Positions 7,529-14,589 of a stretch of DNA of 33,059 nucleotides are shown here, piece after piece. The DNA comes from Salinispora pacifica CNR114 (lineage in GTDB: Bacteria; Actinomycetota; Actinomycetes; Mycobacteriales; Micromonosporaceae): assembly GCF_000514775.1 (NCBI RefSeq), contig NZ_AZWO01000046.1:180-33238 (forward strand). The letters run 5' to 3'. The position numbers and the translations under genes are program-made. The notes under the pieces are model-generated. The model ran no database searches and was not told where the DNA came from. It was given only the letters and a program-made list of their open reading frames with translations. Numbering within the stretch: the first letter of the stretch is position 1; every line of letters starts with the position of its first letter.

Positions 7529-7561
7529 CTCTGCCCGGCCGGTGAGCCCGGCCGGGCAGAG
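7529..7561 (-). terminator. GC hairpin terminator of lipoprotein paralog 2
   Basis: CTCTGCCCGGCCGG (7529-7542) and CCGGCCGGGCAGAG (7548-7561) make a perfect 14-bp stem with loop TGAGC, 30 nt after the stop of the lipoprotein gene. It is nearly the same hairpin as at 696-730. It also lies 3 nt after the plus-strand small gene, so it probably works both ways. Confidence 0.85.
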
Positions 7562-7591
7562 CGTGGCGATCAGTGGGACCATGCGTCGCGG

Positions 7592-8446
7592 TCAGGTGGT
7601 GGTGCGGGCCTCCTCCGCGAGGTCTTCGAAGAGGTCGCCGAGAAGGTCGGCGAAGTCGGCGGTCTCGGCGGCCGGCGGCGCCTCGATGGTCACCGGCTCG
7701 TTGTAGTCGGTGTAGTCGACCGTCATCACGCCCATCTCGCCCATGGTCATGCGGGCCCGGCGCGGCCAGTACTGCTCGTCGATCCACAGCTCGGTCTTGA
7801 TCTCGGTGACGCCGAACTCGGCTATCTGGTCCGCGGCCTCCGCCTGGCCGGCGGAGTCGAGCTCCCCCTGCTCTTCCAACAGCGCAAGGTGCTCCTCCGC
7901 CGTGGCGGTGACGCTGTAGTGGACCGTGGGCACCCCGCCCACTGTCTCCTCGCCGACAACGGTGACTCCCTCAAGTTCCAGCAGTGTCTTGACCTGCTGG
8001 ACCGGGTCGGCGTCCTGCATCTGTTCGTCGAGACCCATCTCCGCGGCATCAGAGAAGTCCATCTTCATCCAGCGCTTGCCGTCGCTGAGTTCGTGTTCTG
8101 CCTCGGGAATCTCCATGTACATCACGGAGTCGATCAAACGGATGGTGGTGACTTCTCCCTCCATCTCCATGACCATCTCGTAGCTCACGGAGTCACGCAG
8201 ATCCATCGCGATCTGCATCTCGAAGTCCTCGGGACCCGAGGCCACCATCGTCGCCCGTACGGTCTCGACCTTGCTGGTCCGATCCGCCGCCTCCTGGAGG
8301 GAACCCTGGAGATCGTTGGCGAGTAGCTCCAGCACGCTCGACTGCTGTGCGGCCTCCTGAGAAACCGTGCTGGGTCCGCACCCGGTCACCGCGACCGCTG
8401 CGGCGGTCGCAGCCGCCAGGACGACGATGTTCTTCCAACGTGGCAC
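7592..8446 (-). CDS. Secreted lipoprotein, LppX/LprAFG-like (paralog 2)
   Basis: 284 residues, starting MPRWKNIVVLAAATAAAVAVTGCGPS: a lipoprotein signal peptide with lipobox A-V-T-G-C. It aligns along its length with the product of 757-1623 (shared DGKRWMKMDF/DGKRWTKIDL, LLELEGVTVVGEETV, VDYTDYNEPVTIEAPPAA). The mature protein is acidic and probably binds a hydrophobic ligand outside the membrane. Start is GTG at 8446 behind GGGGGGAGTGGCTACCC, which matches the leader of paralog 1. It lies downstream of the TetR gene on the same strand, but a hairpin at 8512-8534 separates them. Confidence 0.88.
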   Translation of the reverse strand: MPRWKNIVVLAAATAAAVAVTGCGPSTVSQEAAQQSSVLELLANDLQGSLQEAADRTSKVETVRATMVASGPEDFEMQIAMDLRDSVSYEMVMEMEGEVTTIRLIDSVMYMEIPEAEHELSDGKRWMKMDFSDAAEMGLDEQMQDADPVQQVKTLLELEGVTVVGEETVGGVPTVHYSVTATAEEHLALLEEQGELDSAGQAEAADQIAEFGVTEIKTELWIDEQYWPRRARMTMGEMGVMTVDYTDYNEPVTIEAPPAAETADFADLLGDLFEDLAEEARTTT

Positions 8447-8511
8447 GGGTAGCCACTCCCCCCGAAAGGCGTATTGAACGACGGGTCAGGTTATCCCAGT
8501 CGGGCGGACTC

Positions 8512-8534
8512 GGCATCGCCCTTTCGGGCATGCC
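8512..8534 (-). terminator. Hairpin after the TetR gene
   Basis: GGCAT (8512-8516) and GCCC (8518-8521) pair with GGGC (8526-8529) and ATGCC (8530-8534), a 9-bp stem with one bulged base. On the minus strand the loop is GAAA, a stable GNRA tetraloop. It sits 48 nt after the TetR stop. Confidence 0.55.
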
Positions 8535-8581
8535 TCCCAGGCAAACGGACGAGAGCCAAGAAAGCACCCAGTATCGGCACT

Positions 8582-9106
8582 TCAGCCGCGCAAGCCGACA
8601 ATGGCGATAGAAAGGAGACGTTCGGCCCGAGCAGGGCTATCCGCAGCCAGGGCGATACCGATCGTCAGTTGCAGGATGTCCTCGACCTCAACGCCGGCAC
8701 GCACGACGCCCGCCTCCTGCGCCCGCGCGACCAGTCCCGCCCCGGCCGTACGTAACTTCACGGCGCAGTTCAGGTCGGAGCCCGACGGCGCTTTCATGAT
8801 CGTTTCGGCCAGGCCTCGGTCCGTCCGGCAATGCTGGAGGAACGCCTCCAGCCATGCGGTCAACGCGTCGCTCGGCGACCGGCTCTCGGCCAGCTCGTGA
8901 GCGCGCGCACACAAGGTCTCGATCCGGGTGGTGAAGACTTCGAGCAGCAGCGACTCCCGGGTAGGGAAGTGTCGGTACAGCGTGCCGGCACCCACGCCGG
9001 CCTGTTGCGCGATCTCGTTGAGGGAGGCGGCGGGGCCCTGCTCGGCGATTACGGCGGTGGCCGCCGCCACCAGCCGGTCCCGGTTACGCCGTGCGTCGAC
9101 ACGCAT
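8582..9106 (-). CDS. TetR/AcrR family transcriptional regulator
   Basis: 174 residues. The N-terminal helix-turn-helix is plain: RNRDRLVAAATAVIAEQGPAASLNEIAQQAGVGAGTLYRHFPTRESLL, the standard TetR signature ending in LYRHF. The C-terminal part (about 75-174) is a ligand-binding helical domain of unknown specificity. The ATG at 9106 has AGGAGGA 7 nt upstream. It is divergent from the F420-type oxidoreductase, and the 61-bp gap contains two near-identical palindromes suited to a TetR dimer. This suggests that it represses both itself and the oxidoreductase. Confidence 0.93.
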   Translation of the reverse strand: MRVDARRNRDRLVAAATAVIAEQGPAASLNEIAQQAGVGAGTLYRHFPTRESLLLEVFTTRIETLCARAHELAESRSPSDALTAWLEAFLQHCRTDRGLAETIMKAPSGSDLNCAVKLRTAGAGLVARAQEAGVVRAGVEVEDILQLTIGIALAADSPARAERLLSIAIVGLRG

Positions 9107-9132
9107 CCCTCGTTCCTCCTGGGCCACACAAC

Positions 9133-9153
9133 ATGCGGAGAGCCTCTCCACAT
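9133..9153. promoter_or_regulatory. Probable TetR operator 1
   Basis: Core GGAGAG-C-CTCTCC (9137-9149) is a perfect palindrome, extended by ATG and CAT on either side. It sits in the spacer between the divergent TetR and oxidoreductase genes, at the expected -35 position of the oxidoreductase and next to a minus-strand -10 TATCAT (9152-9157). Confidence 0.7.
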
Positions 9154-9167
9154 GATACGTTACCTCT

Positions 9168-9188
9168 ATGCGGAGAACCTCTCCAGAT
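9168..9188. promoter_or_regulatory. Probable TetR operator 2 over the oxidoreductase start codon
   Basis: Core GGAGAA-C-CTCTCC (9172-9184) repeats operator 1 with one change, 35 bp downstream. It begins with the ATG of the oxidoreductase. A -10-like TACGTT (9156-9161) ends 6 nt before that ATG, which fits a leaderless transcript whose start point is covered by this operator. Confidence 0.65.
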
Positions 9189-10124
9189 CGTACCGGTGAC
9201 ATCCACGAACGAGAGACCGACACAAACAACAGCCACCGGGGGCTCGGCCGAGTCGGCATCTGGACCATGGCGTTCGACTGGCAGCCAGCCGGGCTCGTCC
9301 GCGACGCGACCGCCGAGTTGGAGGAACTAGGCTACGGCGCCGTGTGGTACGCCGAGGGCCTCGGCCGCGACGCGGTCAGCCAGGCATGGCTCATCCTGGG
9401 CAACACCCGGCGGCTGGTCGTCGGAGCGGGGGTCGCCAACATCGCCGTACGAGATCCGATCGCGATGGCCGCGGCCCACCGCGCACTGGATGACGCGTAC
9501 GCGGGACGGTTCGTGCTGGGACTCGGCGGACACCGAACCCACGACACCCCGGCCAACGCCATCCCAGGGCGCTACGGGCGACCAGTACAGACCATGACCG
9601 CCTACCTCGACGCCATGGACGCCGCCACCACCGTGCTTCCCGAGCCAACACGTCCTCGTCGCCGCCGTGTCCTCGCCGCGCTCGGTCCCAAAATGACCGA
9701 ACTCGCCGCCCAACGCACCGAGGGCGCCCTGCCCTACTTCGCGCCCGTCGAACACACTCGGCGCGCCCGGGAGGCCATGGGACCTGGTCCACTGCTCGCA
9801 GTGGAGCTCGCGGTCGCCCTCACCGACGAACCCGATCTCGCGCGGCGGTTGGCCCGCGACCATGTCGCCTACTACACCTCAACCGCCCCGCACCAGGCCG
9901 CCAATCTGCGTCGCCTGGGCTTCAGCGAACAGGACATGCGCGGGCCGAGTAGCACCCTGGTCGATGCCGTGGTCGCGCACGGCAACCTCGATGCGGTGCG
10001 CACCCGCGTGCGCGAGCACCTGGACGCCGGGGCGGACCACGTCTGCATCCAGGTGCTCACCGCGGATCCGGCCACGCTCCCCCTGCACGAATGGCGGGAG
10101 CTGGCGTTCCTCGCCACCGAGTGA
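9168..10124 (+). CDS. LLM-class F420-dependent oxidoreductase
   Basis: 318 residues. The motif run LGRVGIWTMAFDWQPAG, ELEELGYGAVWYAEGLGRDAV, RLVVGAGVANIAVRDPIAMA and GRFVLGLGGHRT is that of the luciferase-like F420 family (TIGR03620-type). These enzymes use reduced coenzyme F420 in hydride transfer; the substrate is unknown. The conserved part begins at about residue 26, and the only in-frame start before it is ATG 9168. That forces the start inside operator 2 and gives an untypical 25-residue polar head. No Shine-Dalgarno is present, consistent with leaderless translation. Regulation by the divergent TetR protein is likely. Confidence 0.9.
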   Translation: MRRTSPDRTGDIHERETDTNNSHRGLGRVGIWTMAFDWQPAGLVRDATAELEELGYGAVWYAEGLGRDAVSQAWLILGNTRRLVVGAGVANIAVRDPIAMAAAHRALDDAYAGRFVLGLGGHRTHDTPANAIPGRYGRPVQTMTAYLDAMDAATTVLPEPTRPRRRRVLAALGPKMTELAAQRTEGALPYFAPVEHTRRAREAMGPGPLLAVELAVALTDEPDLARRLARDHVAYYTSTAPHQAANLRRLGFSEQDMRGPSSTLVDAVVAHGNLDAVRTRVREHLDAGADHVCIQVLTADPATLPLHEWRELAFLATE

Positions 10125-10160
10125 GCAAGGTCAAAGGTCGGCTGCCCCATCGGGACCGAG

Positions 10161-10595
10161 ATGGCTGAAAGGATCAAAAGCGACTTGAACGCCGAACTAC
10201 CGACGACGACGGGTGCGGACCGAAAAGTCCTCGCCTTCCCCCACCGAATTGGAATCACCATCGACTGTCGCGATCCGGACTCGGCGGCGGCCTTCTGGGA
10301 ACGGTTTCTCGGCTACCGGCGGCGACCACACTCCGCAGGGAGCACCTATGTCACGGTCGACTGCCCAGAAAGCGTGGCGGGCCCACCACAGCTGACGTTC
10401 CAGCGGGTTTCCGAGCCCAAGACCGGCAAAGCGCGGACCCACCTCGACCTCTTCGTCGACCACGCACAACCGCTGACGCGGCAGATGCTCGCCGCCGGCG
10501 CCAGCCAGGTCAGGGTGACCGATGCCGGCGAGTGGACGACCCGCGTCCTGACCGATCCGGCGGGCAACGAATTCTGCGTCATCGGTCCGGACTGA
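10161..10595 (+). CDS. VOC (glyoxalase-like) family protein
   Basis: 144 residues. After a 28-residue head, HRIGITIDCRDPDSAAAFWERFLGY is the first VOC unit of the 'glyoxalase-like domain' type, followed by THLDLFVDHAQPLTRQMLAAGASQV and the end VLTDPAGNEFCVIGPD. Substrate unknown. It begins 36 nt after the F420 oxidoreductase, so the two are probably co-transcribed under TetR control. Start ATG 10161 has only a weak GGGA upstream; no other ATG or GTG fits better. Confidence 0.88.
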   Translation: MAERIKSDLNAELPTTTGADRKVLAFPHRIGITIDCRDPDSAAAFWERFLGYRRRPHSAGSTYVTVDCPESVAGPPQLTFQRVSEPKTGKARTHLDLFVDHAQPLTRQMLAAGASQVRVTDAGEWTTRVLTDPAGNEFCVIGPD

Positions 10596-10625
10596 CCGAC
10601 GCCGGGGACAGGCCGTGGGCTCCTC

Positions 10626-11534
10626 CTATCCCGGCAGCTCGGGGCCGCCGTCAAGCAGCGGGGCGAGTAGGTCGCCCTGCTCGGCGATGCGGGTCAGCAC
10701 CTCGGCCGCCGGATAGGGCTTGACCGCCGGACGTTTGCCGGCCGCCCCGGCCGCAACCTCGGCCCAGGTCAGCGGGGTGGACACCGCCGGCACCGGCTGC
10801 GCACGTAGCGAATACGGCGCCACCGTCGTCTTAGCCGCACTGTTTTGACTCCAGTCGATGAATACCTTTCCCGCCCGCAGCTTTCGGGTCATCTTGGACA
10901 CGATCAGCTTCGGATGGGCTCGCTCCAACTCCTGGGCGATCCGCCGGGCGTAGCCGGAGACCGCGTCGGCCGGTTGGGTGCCGGCGATCGGACAGCAGAG
11001 CTGCATGCCCTTCTTTCCCGATGTTTTCGGATACGACTCGATCCCGTCATCGGCGAGCCGATCCCGCAGCAACAGGGCGACCTGACAACACTGGCGAAGC
11101 TCGGCCGGCGCACCCGGATCGAGATCAACCACCATTAGGTCCGGATGTTCGCCGATCTGCCACTGTGGCGTGTGCAGTTCGAGGGCGGCGAGGTTGGCCA
11201 ACCAGACCAGGGTCGGCAACTCGTCGGCGACCACGTAGTCGATCGTCTCCCGGCCCTTCGCCGAGCCGGGGACCGGCAACGTCTCGGTGTGGACCCAGCT
11301 CGGGGTCGCCGCCGGGGCGTTCTTCTCGAAGAAGGAGCTGCCGTCGACACCGTTCGGGAACCGGATCCGGGTCAGCGCCCGGCCGGCGAGGTGCGGCAGC
11401 AGCACCGGGGCGACCCGGGTGTAGTAGTCGATCACCTCACCCTTGGTGAAGCCGGTCGCCGGGTACAGCACCTTATCCAGATTCGACAACTCCAGCGTAC
11501 GGCCAGCCACCTCGACCCGGAGCCGGTCAGGCAT
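10626..11534 (-). CDS. Stand-alone LigD-type polymerase/primase (PolDom) for end joining
   Basis: 302 residues. It matches the archaeo-eukaryotic primase-like polymerase domain of LigD: LSNLDKVLYPATGFTKGEVIDYY at the start, FFEKNAP at 68-74, the metal-binding D137-L-D139 in MVVDLDPG, the nucleotide site SGKKGMQL and D227 in VFIDWSQN. It adds nucleotides at broken ends during non-homologous end joining. It lacks the nuclease and ligase domains of full LigD. The ATG at 11534 has GAGGAGG 6 nt upstream, and its first 8 nt overlap the end of the ligase gene, so the two are coupled. ATG 11537 is an alternative. It converges with the VOC gene. Confidence 0.94.
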   Translation of the reverse strand: MPDRLRVEVAGRTLELSNLDKVLYPATGFTKGEVIDYYTRVAPVLLPHLAGRALTRIRFPNGVDGSSFFEKNAPAATPSWVHTETLPVPGSAKGRETIDYVVADELPTLVWLANLAALELHTPQWQIGEHPDLMVVDLDPGAPAELRQCCQVALLLRDRLADDGIESYPKTSGKKGMQLCCPIAGTQPADAVSGYARRIAQELERAHPKLIVSKMTRKLRAGKVFIDWSQNSAAKTTVAPYSLRAQPVPAVSTPLTWAEVAAGAAGKRPAVKPYPAAEVLTRIAEQGDLLAPLLDGGPELPG

Positions 11535-12465
11535 CATCAACCTCCTCGGCGAGTTTGTCCGGGCGTAACCGCAGCACCCGGGGAAACCGCAGGCGTCCAT
11601 CCGGAGTGAGCTGGCCGTACTTCACCTCCACCACGACCCGGGGCACGACCCAGACCACAGCTCGGGAGTCCGCGCGGGGCAGGTCGCCGGCGAAGGGTGA
11701 AACGTCGGTACGCAGCGGTTCAAGCTCACGCAGCAGCTCTCGCTCCAACGCCGCGCCGATGCCACCGCCGACCCGCCCCCGGAATGTGAGGCGGCCGTCC
11801 GGCCGTGGCACCCCGACCAGTAGCCCGCCGAGCCGGCGGGCACCCGGCCGCCAGCCACCCACCACGAAATCGCCGGTCACCTCCAACTTGACCTTGACCC
11901 AGTCCGGTGAACGCGTACCCGGCCGGTAGACCGAAGCGACCCGTTTGGCCATCACCCCCTCCAGGCCGTGCTCCCCCGCTGCCTGGAAGGTCGCCGGGCC
12001 GTCCGAGAAGGCTGGCGGGACCGCCCACCGGGGCCCGGCCAGCCCCAACTCATCGAGCACAGCGCGCCGCCGCTGCCACGGGTAGCCGGTCAGATCGACG
12101 CCGTCGAGCCGCAGCAGGTCGAAGACCAGGTAGGTGATGGGCAGGGACGCCGCGAGCCGCGCGGCCCGACCACGGTCCCGGACGTGCATTCGCTCGGCGA
12201 GCGCCGTGAACGACGGCTGCCCGGTCGCGCCGAAGAGCACCACCTCGCCGTCGAGGAGGGCGTCATCCACCTGCGCGCAGAGGCCGGCCAGTTCCGGGTA
12301 GGCGAGGGTGACCTCGACGCCGGAGCGGGCGTACACCCGCTGCTGGCCGTCGCCGATGTTGGCCAGCGCTCGAATTCCGTCCCATTTGAACTCATAGGCC
12401 CAGCCCGGGCCCACCGGCAGCTCCCCGGTGGTCGCGAGCATTGGCTTGGACGGCACGCCGGGCAC
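11527..12465 (-). CDS. ATP-dependent DNA ligase (LigD ligase-domain type)
   Basis: 312 residues. Motif I is EFKWDGIRA, with K27 the adenylated lysine. LLDGEVV is motif III, YLVFDLLRLDG motif IIIa, LEGVMAKR motif IV and WVKVKLE motif V, followed by an OB-fold. It seals double-strand breaks with Ku and the polymerase. It starts at GTG 12465, which has no Shine-Dalgarno. On the minus strand TAGGGT (12477-12472) lies 6 nt before the GTG, which fits a leaderless mRNA. It is divergent from ku, 85 bp apart, and precedes the polymerase gene with an overlap. Confidence 0.94.
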   Translation of the reverse strand: MPGVPSKPMLATTGELPVGPGWAYEFKWDGIRALANIGDGQQRVYARSGVEVTLAYPELAGLCAQVDDALLDGEVVLFGATGQPSFTALAERMHVRDRGRAARLAASLPITYLVFDLLRLDGVDLTGYPWQRRRAVLDELGLAGPRWAVPPAFSDGPATFQAAGEHGLEGVMAKRVASVYRPGTRSPDWVKVKLEVTGDFVVGGWRPGARRLGGLLVGVPRPDGRLTFRGRVGGGIGAALERELLRELEPLRTDVSPFAGDLPRADSRAVVWVVPRVVVEVKYGQLTPDGRLRFPRVLRLRPDKLAEEVDDA

Positions 12466-12471
12466 AAACCG

Positions 12472-12477
12472 ACCCTA
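12472..12477 (-). promoter_or_regulatory. -10 element for leaderless ligase transcript
   Basis: Minus-strand TAGGGT followed by six bases and then the ligase GTG. No convincing -35 is seen. Matches the TAnnnT form common in actinobacterial -10 elements. Confidence 0.45.
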
Positions 12478-12550
12478 GTCGAATGCGGAACTGCTCGCGT
12501 CCGGTTCCATCGGATGAGAACATGGTCGATACCGGCGAAAGGAGCACAGG

Positions 12551-13627
12551 GTGCGGGCCATTTGGAAAGGAGCCGTGTCGTTCGGGCTCGTCTCGATCGG
12601 GGTGAAGCTGTATTCCGCAACCGAGGAGAAGGATATTCGGTTCCACCAGGTGCACCGGGATGACGGGGGTCGAATCCGCTACAAGCGCACCTGCCAGGTC
12701 TGCGGCGAAGAGGTCAGCTACGACGACATCGCCAAGGGGTACGACCTCGGCGGCGGCGAGTTGGTCATCCTCACCGACGACGACTTCGCCGACCTGCCAC
12801 TGAGCACGTCACGCGCGATCGACGTGCTGGAGTTCGTCCCCGCCGAACAGATCGACCCGATCCTCTACAACAAGGCGTACTTCCTCGAGCCGGAGGGCAC
12901 GGCCACCAAGCCGTACGTGCTGCTGCGCAACGCGCTCACCGACTCCGAACGAGTGGCCGTCGTGAAGGTGGCGATCCGGCAACGCGAGCAGCTCGCGACG
13001 CTGCGGGTCCACCAGGGCGTCCTGCTGCTCAACACGATGCTCTGGCCCGACGAGATCCGGACGCCGGAGTTCGGCTTCCTCGACGAGGACCTGAAGGTGC
13101 GCCCCCCGGAGCTCGCGATGGCCAGCTCCCTGATCGACTCGATGGCGGGTGACTTCCAGCCCGATGTCTTCACCGACGACTACCGGGCCGCCCTGAAGGA
13201 GGTCATCGACGCGAAGGTGGAGGGCCGCGAGGTCGTCCAGCCGGAGGAGGTCGAAGAGGCCCCGGCGGCGGCGGTGGACCTGATGGCGGCGCTGAAGGCA
13301 TCGGTGGAGCGGGCCCAGGCGGCACGCGGCGAGAAGCCCGCCGGGTCCGGCGCGGGCGAACCGACCCCCATCTCGGCGGCGCGTTCCGCCCAGCGAAAGG
13401 CCTCCGAGCAGCAGGCTCCACCGAAGAGGGCCGCCGGCAAGAAAAGTGAAAAGACAACTCCGGCGAAGAAGACGGCGGAAAAGGAGAAGGCCGAGGAGAA
13501 AAAGGCCGACAAGAAGACAGCCGGGAAGAAAACGGCGACAAAGACGACCGCCAAGAAGGATACGGGGCAGCGGGCGGAGCCGGCCAAAAAGACCGCGGCC
13601 CGCCGGGGCGCCCGCAAGACCGCCTGA
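12551..13627 (+). CDS. ku: Ku, end-joining DNA-end binding protein, with long lysine-rich tail
   Basis: 358 residues. The Ku core begins MRAIWKGAVSFGLVSIGVKLYSAT and continues through RIRYKRTCQVCGEEVSYDDIAKGY and LLNTMLWPDEIR to about residue 260. The homodimer rings DNA ends and recruits the ligase and polymerase. From about residue 285 the chain is a low-complexity Lys/Ala/Thr tail with many KKT units, longer than the minimal tail; such tails bind DNA in other bacterial Ku proteins. Start is GTG 12551 with AAAGGAG upstream. Divergent from the ligase and polymerase genes, together a complete but split repair module. Confidence 0.96.
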   Translation: MRAIWKGAVSFGLVSIGVKLYSATEEKDIRFHQVHRDDGGRIRYKRTCQVCGEEVSYDDIAKGYDLGGGELVILTDDDFADLPLSTSRAIDVLEFVPAEQIDPILYNKAYFLEPEGTATKPYVLLRNALTDSERVAVVKVAIRQREQLATLRVHQGVLLLNTMLWPDEIRTPEFGFLDEDLKVRPPELAMASSLIDSMAGDFQPDVFTDDYRAALKEVIDAKVEGREVVQPEEVEEAPAAAVDLMAALKASVERAQAARGEKPAGSGAGEPTPISAARSAQRKASEQQAPPKRAAGKKSEKTTPAKKTAEKEKAEEKKADKKTAGKKTATKTTAKKDTGQRAEPAKKTAARRGARKTA

Positions 13628-13817
13628 GCGGCGAGCCGGCCACCACCGGCGATACCCGCCACCATTGTCAATACTGGTTACCACCGTCGCTACCGGGTAC
13701 CACCGGACAAGAGGTCGTCCGGCACCTGCACCACGGGGACCCCGGCGGGTACCGTGTTCGTCGGCCTTCCCCCGGCACGCGGTGCCGGCCACCATCTTCG
13801 AACAGGGAGTCGACGCC

Positions 13818-14465
13818 GTGAGCGAGCGGACGCAGAACCGGGCACAGAAGTCGGAGCGGCGGTTGGCCGCGCAGCTCGCCGAGCAGAAGGCGGCCGAGGC
13901 GAAGCGCCGCCGGCAGGCCTGGGCCGGCGGTCTCGCCGGGGTCGCCGTGGCCGCCCTCCTGGTCACCGTGTTCGTGCTGGTCGGCCCGGCCGGTGAGGAC
14001 GAGAGCAACCCGACCGCGGCCCCGTCGGCGGGTGCTCCGTCAGCGGATGCCCCCGATCCGGCTGCCGGCGGCACCGAGCTGCCGGACGGGGCCGACCCCG
14101 CGCTGAACACCCCGCCGACCGTGGAGGCGGGCGAGGGCGAGCTGACCGAGCTCGTCGTCACCCCGCTGATCGAGGGCACCGGCCCCGCGGTGGAGAGCGG
14201 TCAGACGATCACCGTCAACTACGTCGGCATCCTCTACAACGAGGGCGAGGAGTTCGACTCGTCCTGGTCGCGCGGGCAGCCGGCGAGCTTCCCGATCGGG
14301 GTCGGCGGAGTGATCCCCGGCTGGGACCAGGGCCTGGTCGGCGTGACCATCGGCAGCCGGGTGCAGCTGGACATCCCCGCAGAGCTGGCGTACGGCACGG
14401 AACCGGACGGCGGCCGTCCAGCCGGTCCGCTGCGCTTCGTCGTGGACGTGCTCGACGCGCAGTAG
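13818..14465 (+). CDS. Membrane-anchored FKBP-type peptidyl-prolyl cis-trans isomerase
   Basis: 215 residues. A charged, Ala/Glu/Arg-rich helical head (about 1-34) is followed by one membrane helix (WAGGLAGVAVAALLVTVFVLV, about 36-56), a Pro/Ala-rich linker, and an FKBP domain from about 115. Family residues are present: TVNYVG, EFDSSW, VIPGWDQGLVG, LDIPAELAYG, LRFVVDVLDA. It would speed proline isomerisation of exported proteins outside the membrane. Start is GTG 13818 with GGGAG upstream. The longer frame from 13446 overlaps ku and is not used. Confidence 0.93.
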   Translation: MSERTQNRAQKSERRLAAQLAEQKAAEAKRRRQAWAGGLAGVAVAALLVTVFVLVGPAGEDESNPTAAPSAGAPSADAPDPAAGGTELPDGADPALNTPPTVEAGEGELTELVVTPLIEGTGPAVESGQTITVNYVGILYNEGEEFDSSWSRGQPASFPIGVGGVIPGWDQGLVGVTIGSRVQLDIPAELAYGTEPDGGRPAGPLRFVVDVLDAQ

Positions 14466-14531
14466 CCCGCCCCGCCCCGCGCCGGTGCAGTTGGCCACAG
14501 TGGGCTTCCACACCGTCACCGAACGGCAGTA

Positions 14532-14560
14532 GGTTCGTCGAACCGGGGGCAGATACCCCC
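14532..14560 (+). terminator. Two adjacent hairpins after the FKBP gene
   Basis: GGTTCG-T-CGAACC (14532-14544) is directly followed by GGGGG (14545-14549) pairing with CCCCC (14556-14560). They lie 67-95 nt after the FKBP stop and 30 nt before the next start, so they could end the FKBP transcript or act in the leader of the next gene. Confidence 0.4.
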
Positions 14561-14589
14561 AAGGGGCCGGAACGGACGCGGAGGTGCGC

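Noticed and set aside
13446..13817. FKBP gene starting at 13446 inside ku
   Set aside because: The upstream part is an out-of-frame reading of the Ku tail (Arg/Arg/Lys-rich). GTG 13818 has a ribosome site and begins a normal membrane-anchored FKBP.
12809..14179. Open frame of 456 codons on the minus strand
   Set aside because: Antisense to ku and the FKBP gene. Its leucine/glycine-rich stretch comes from reading the lysine codons of the Ku tail backwards.
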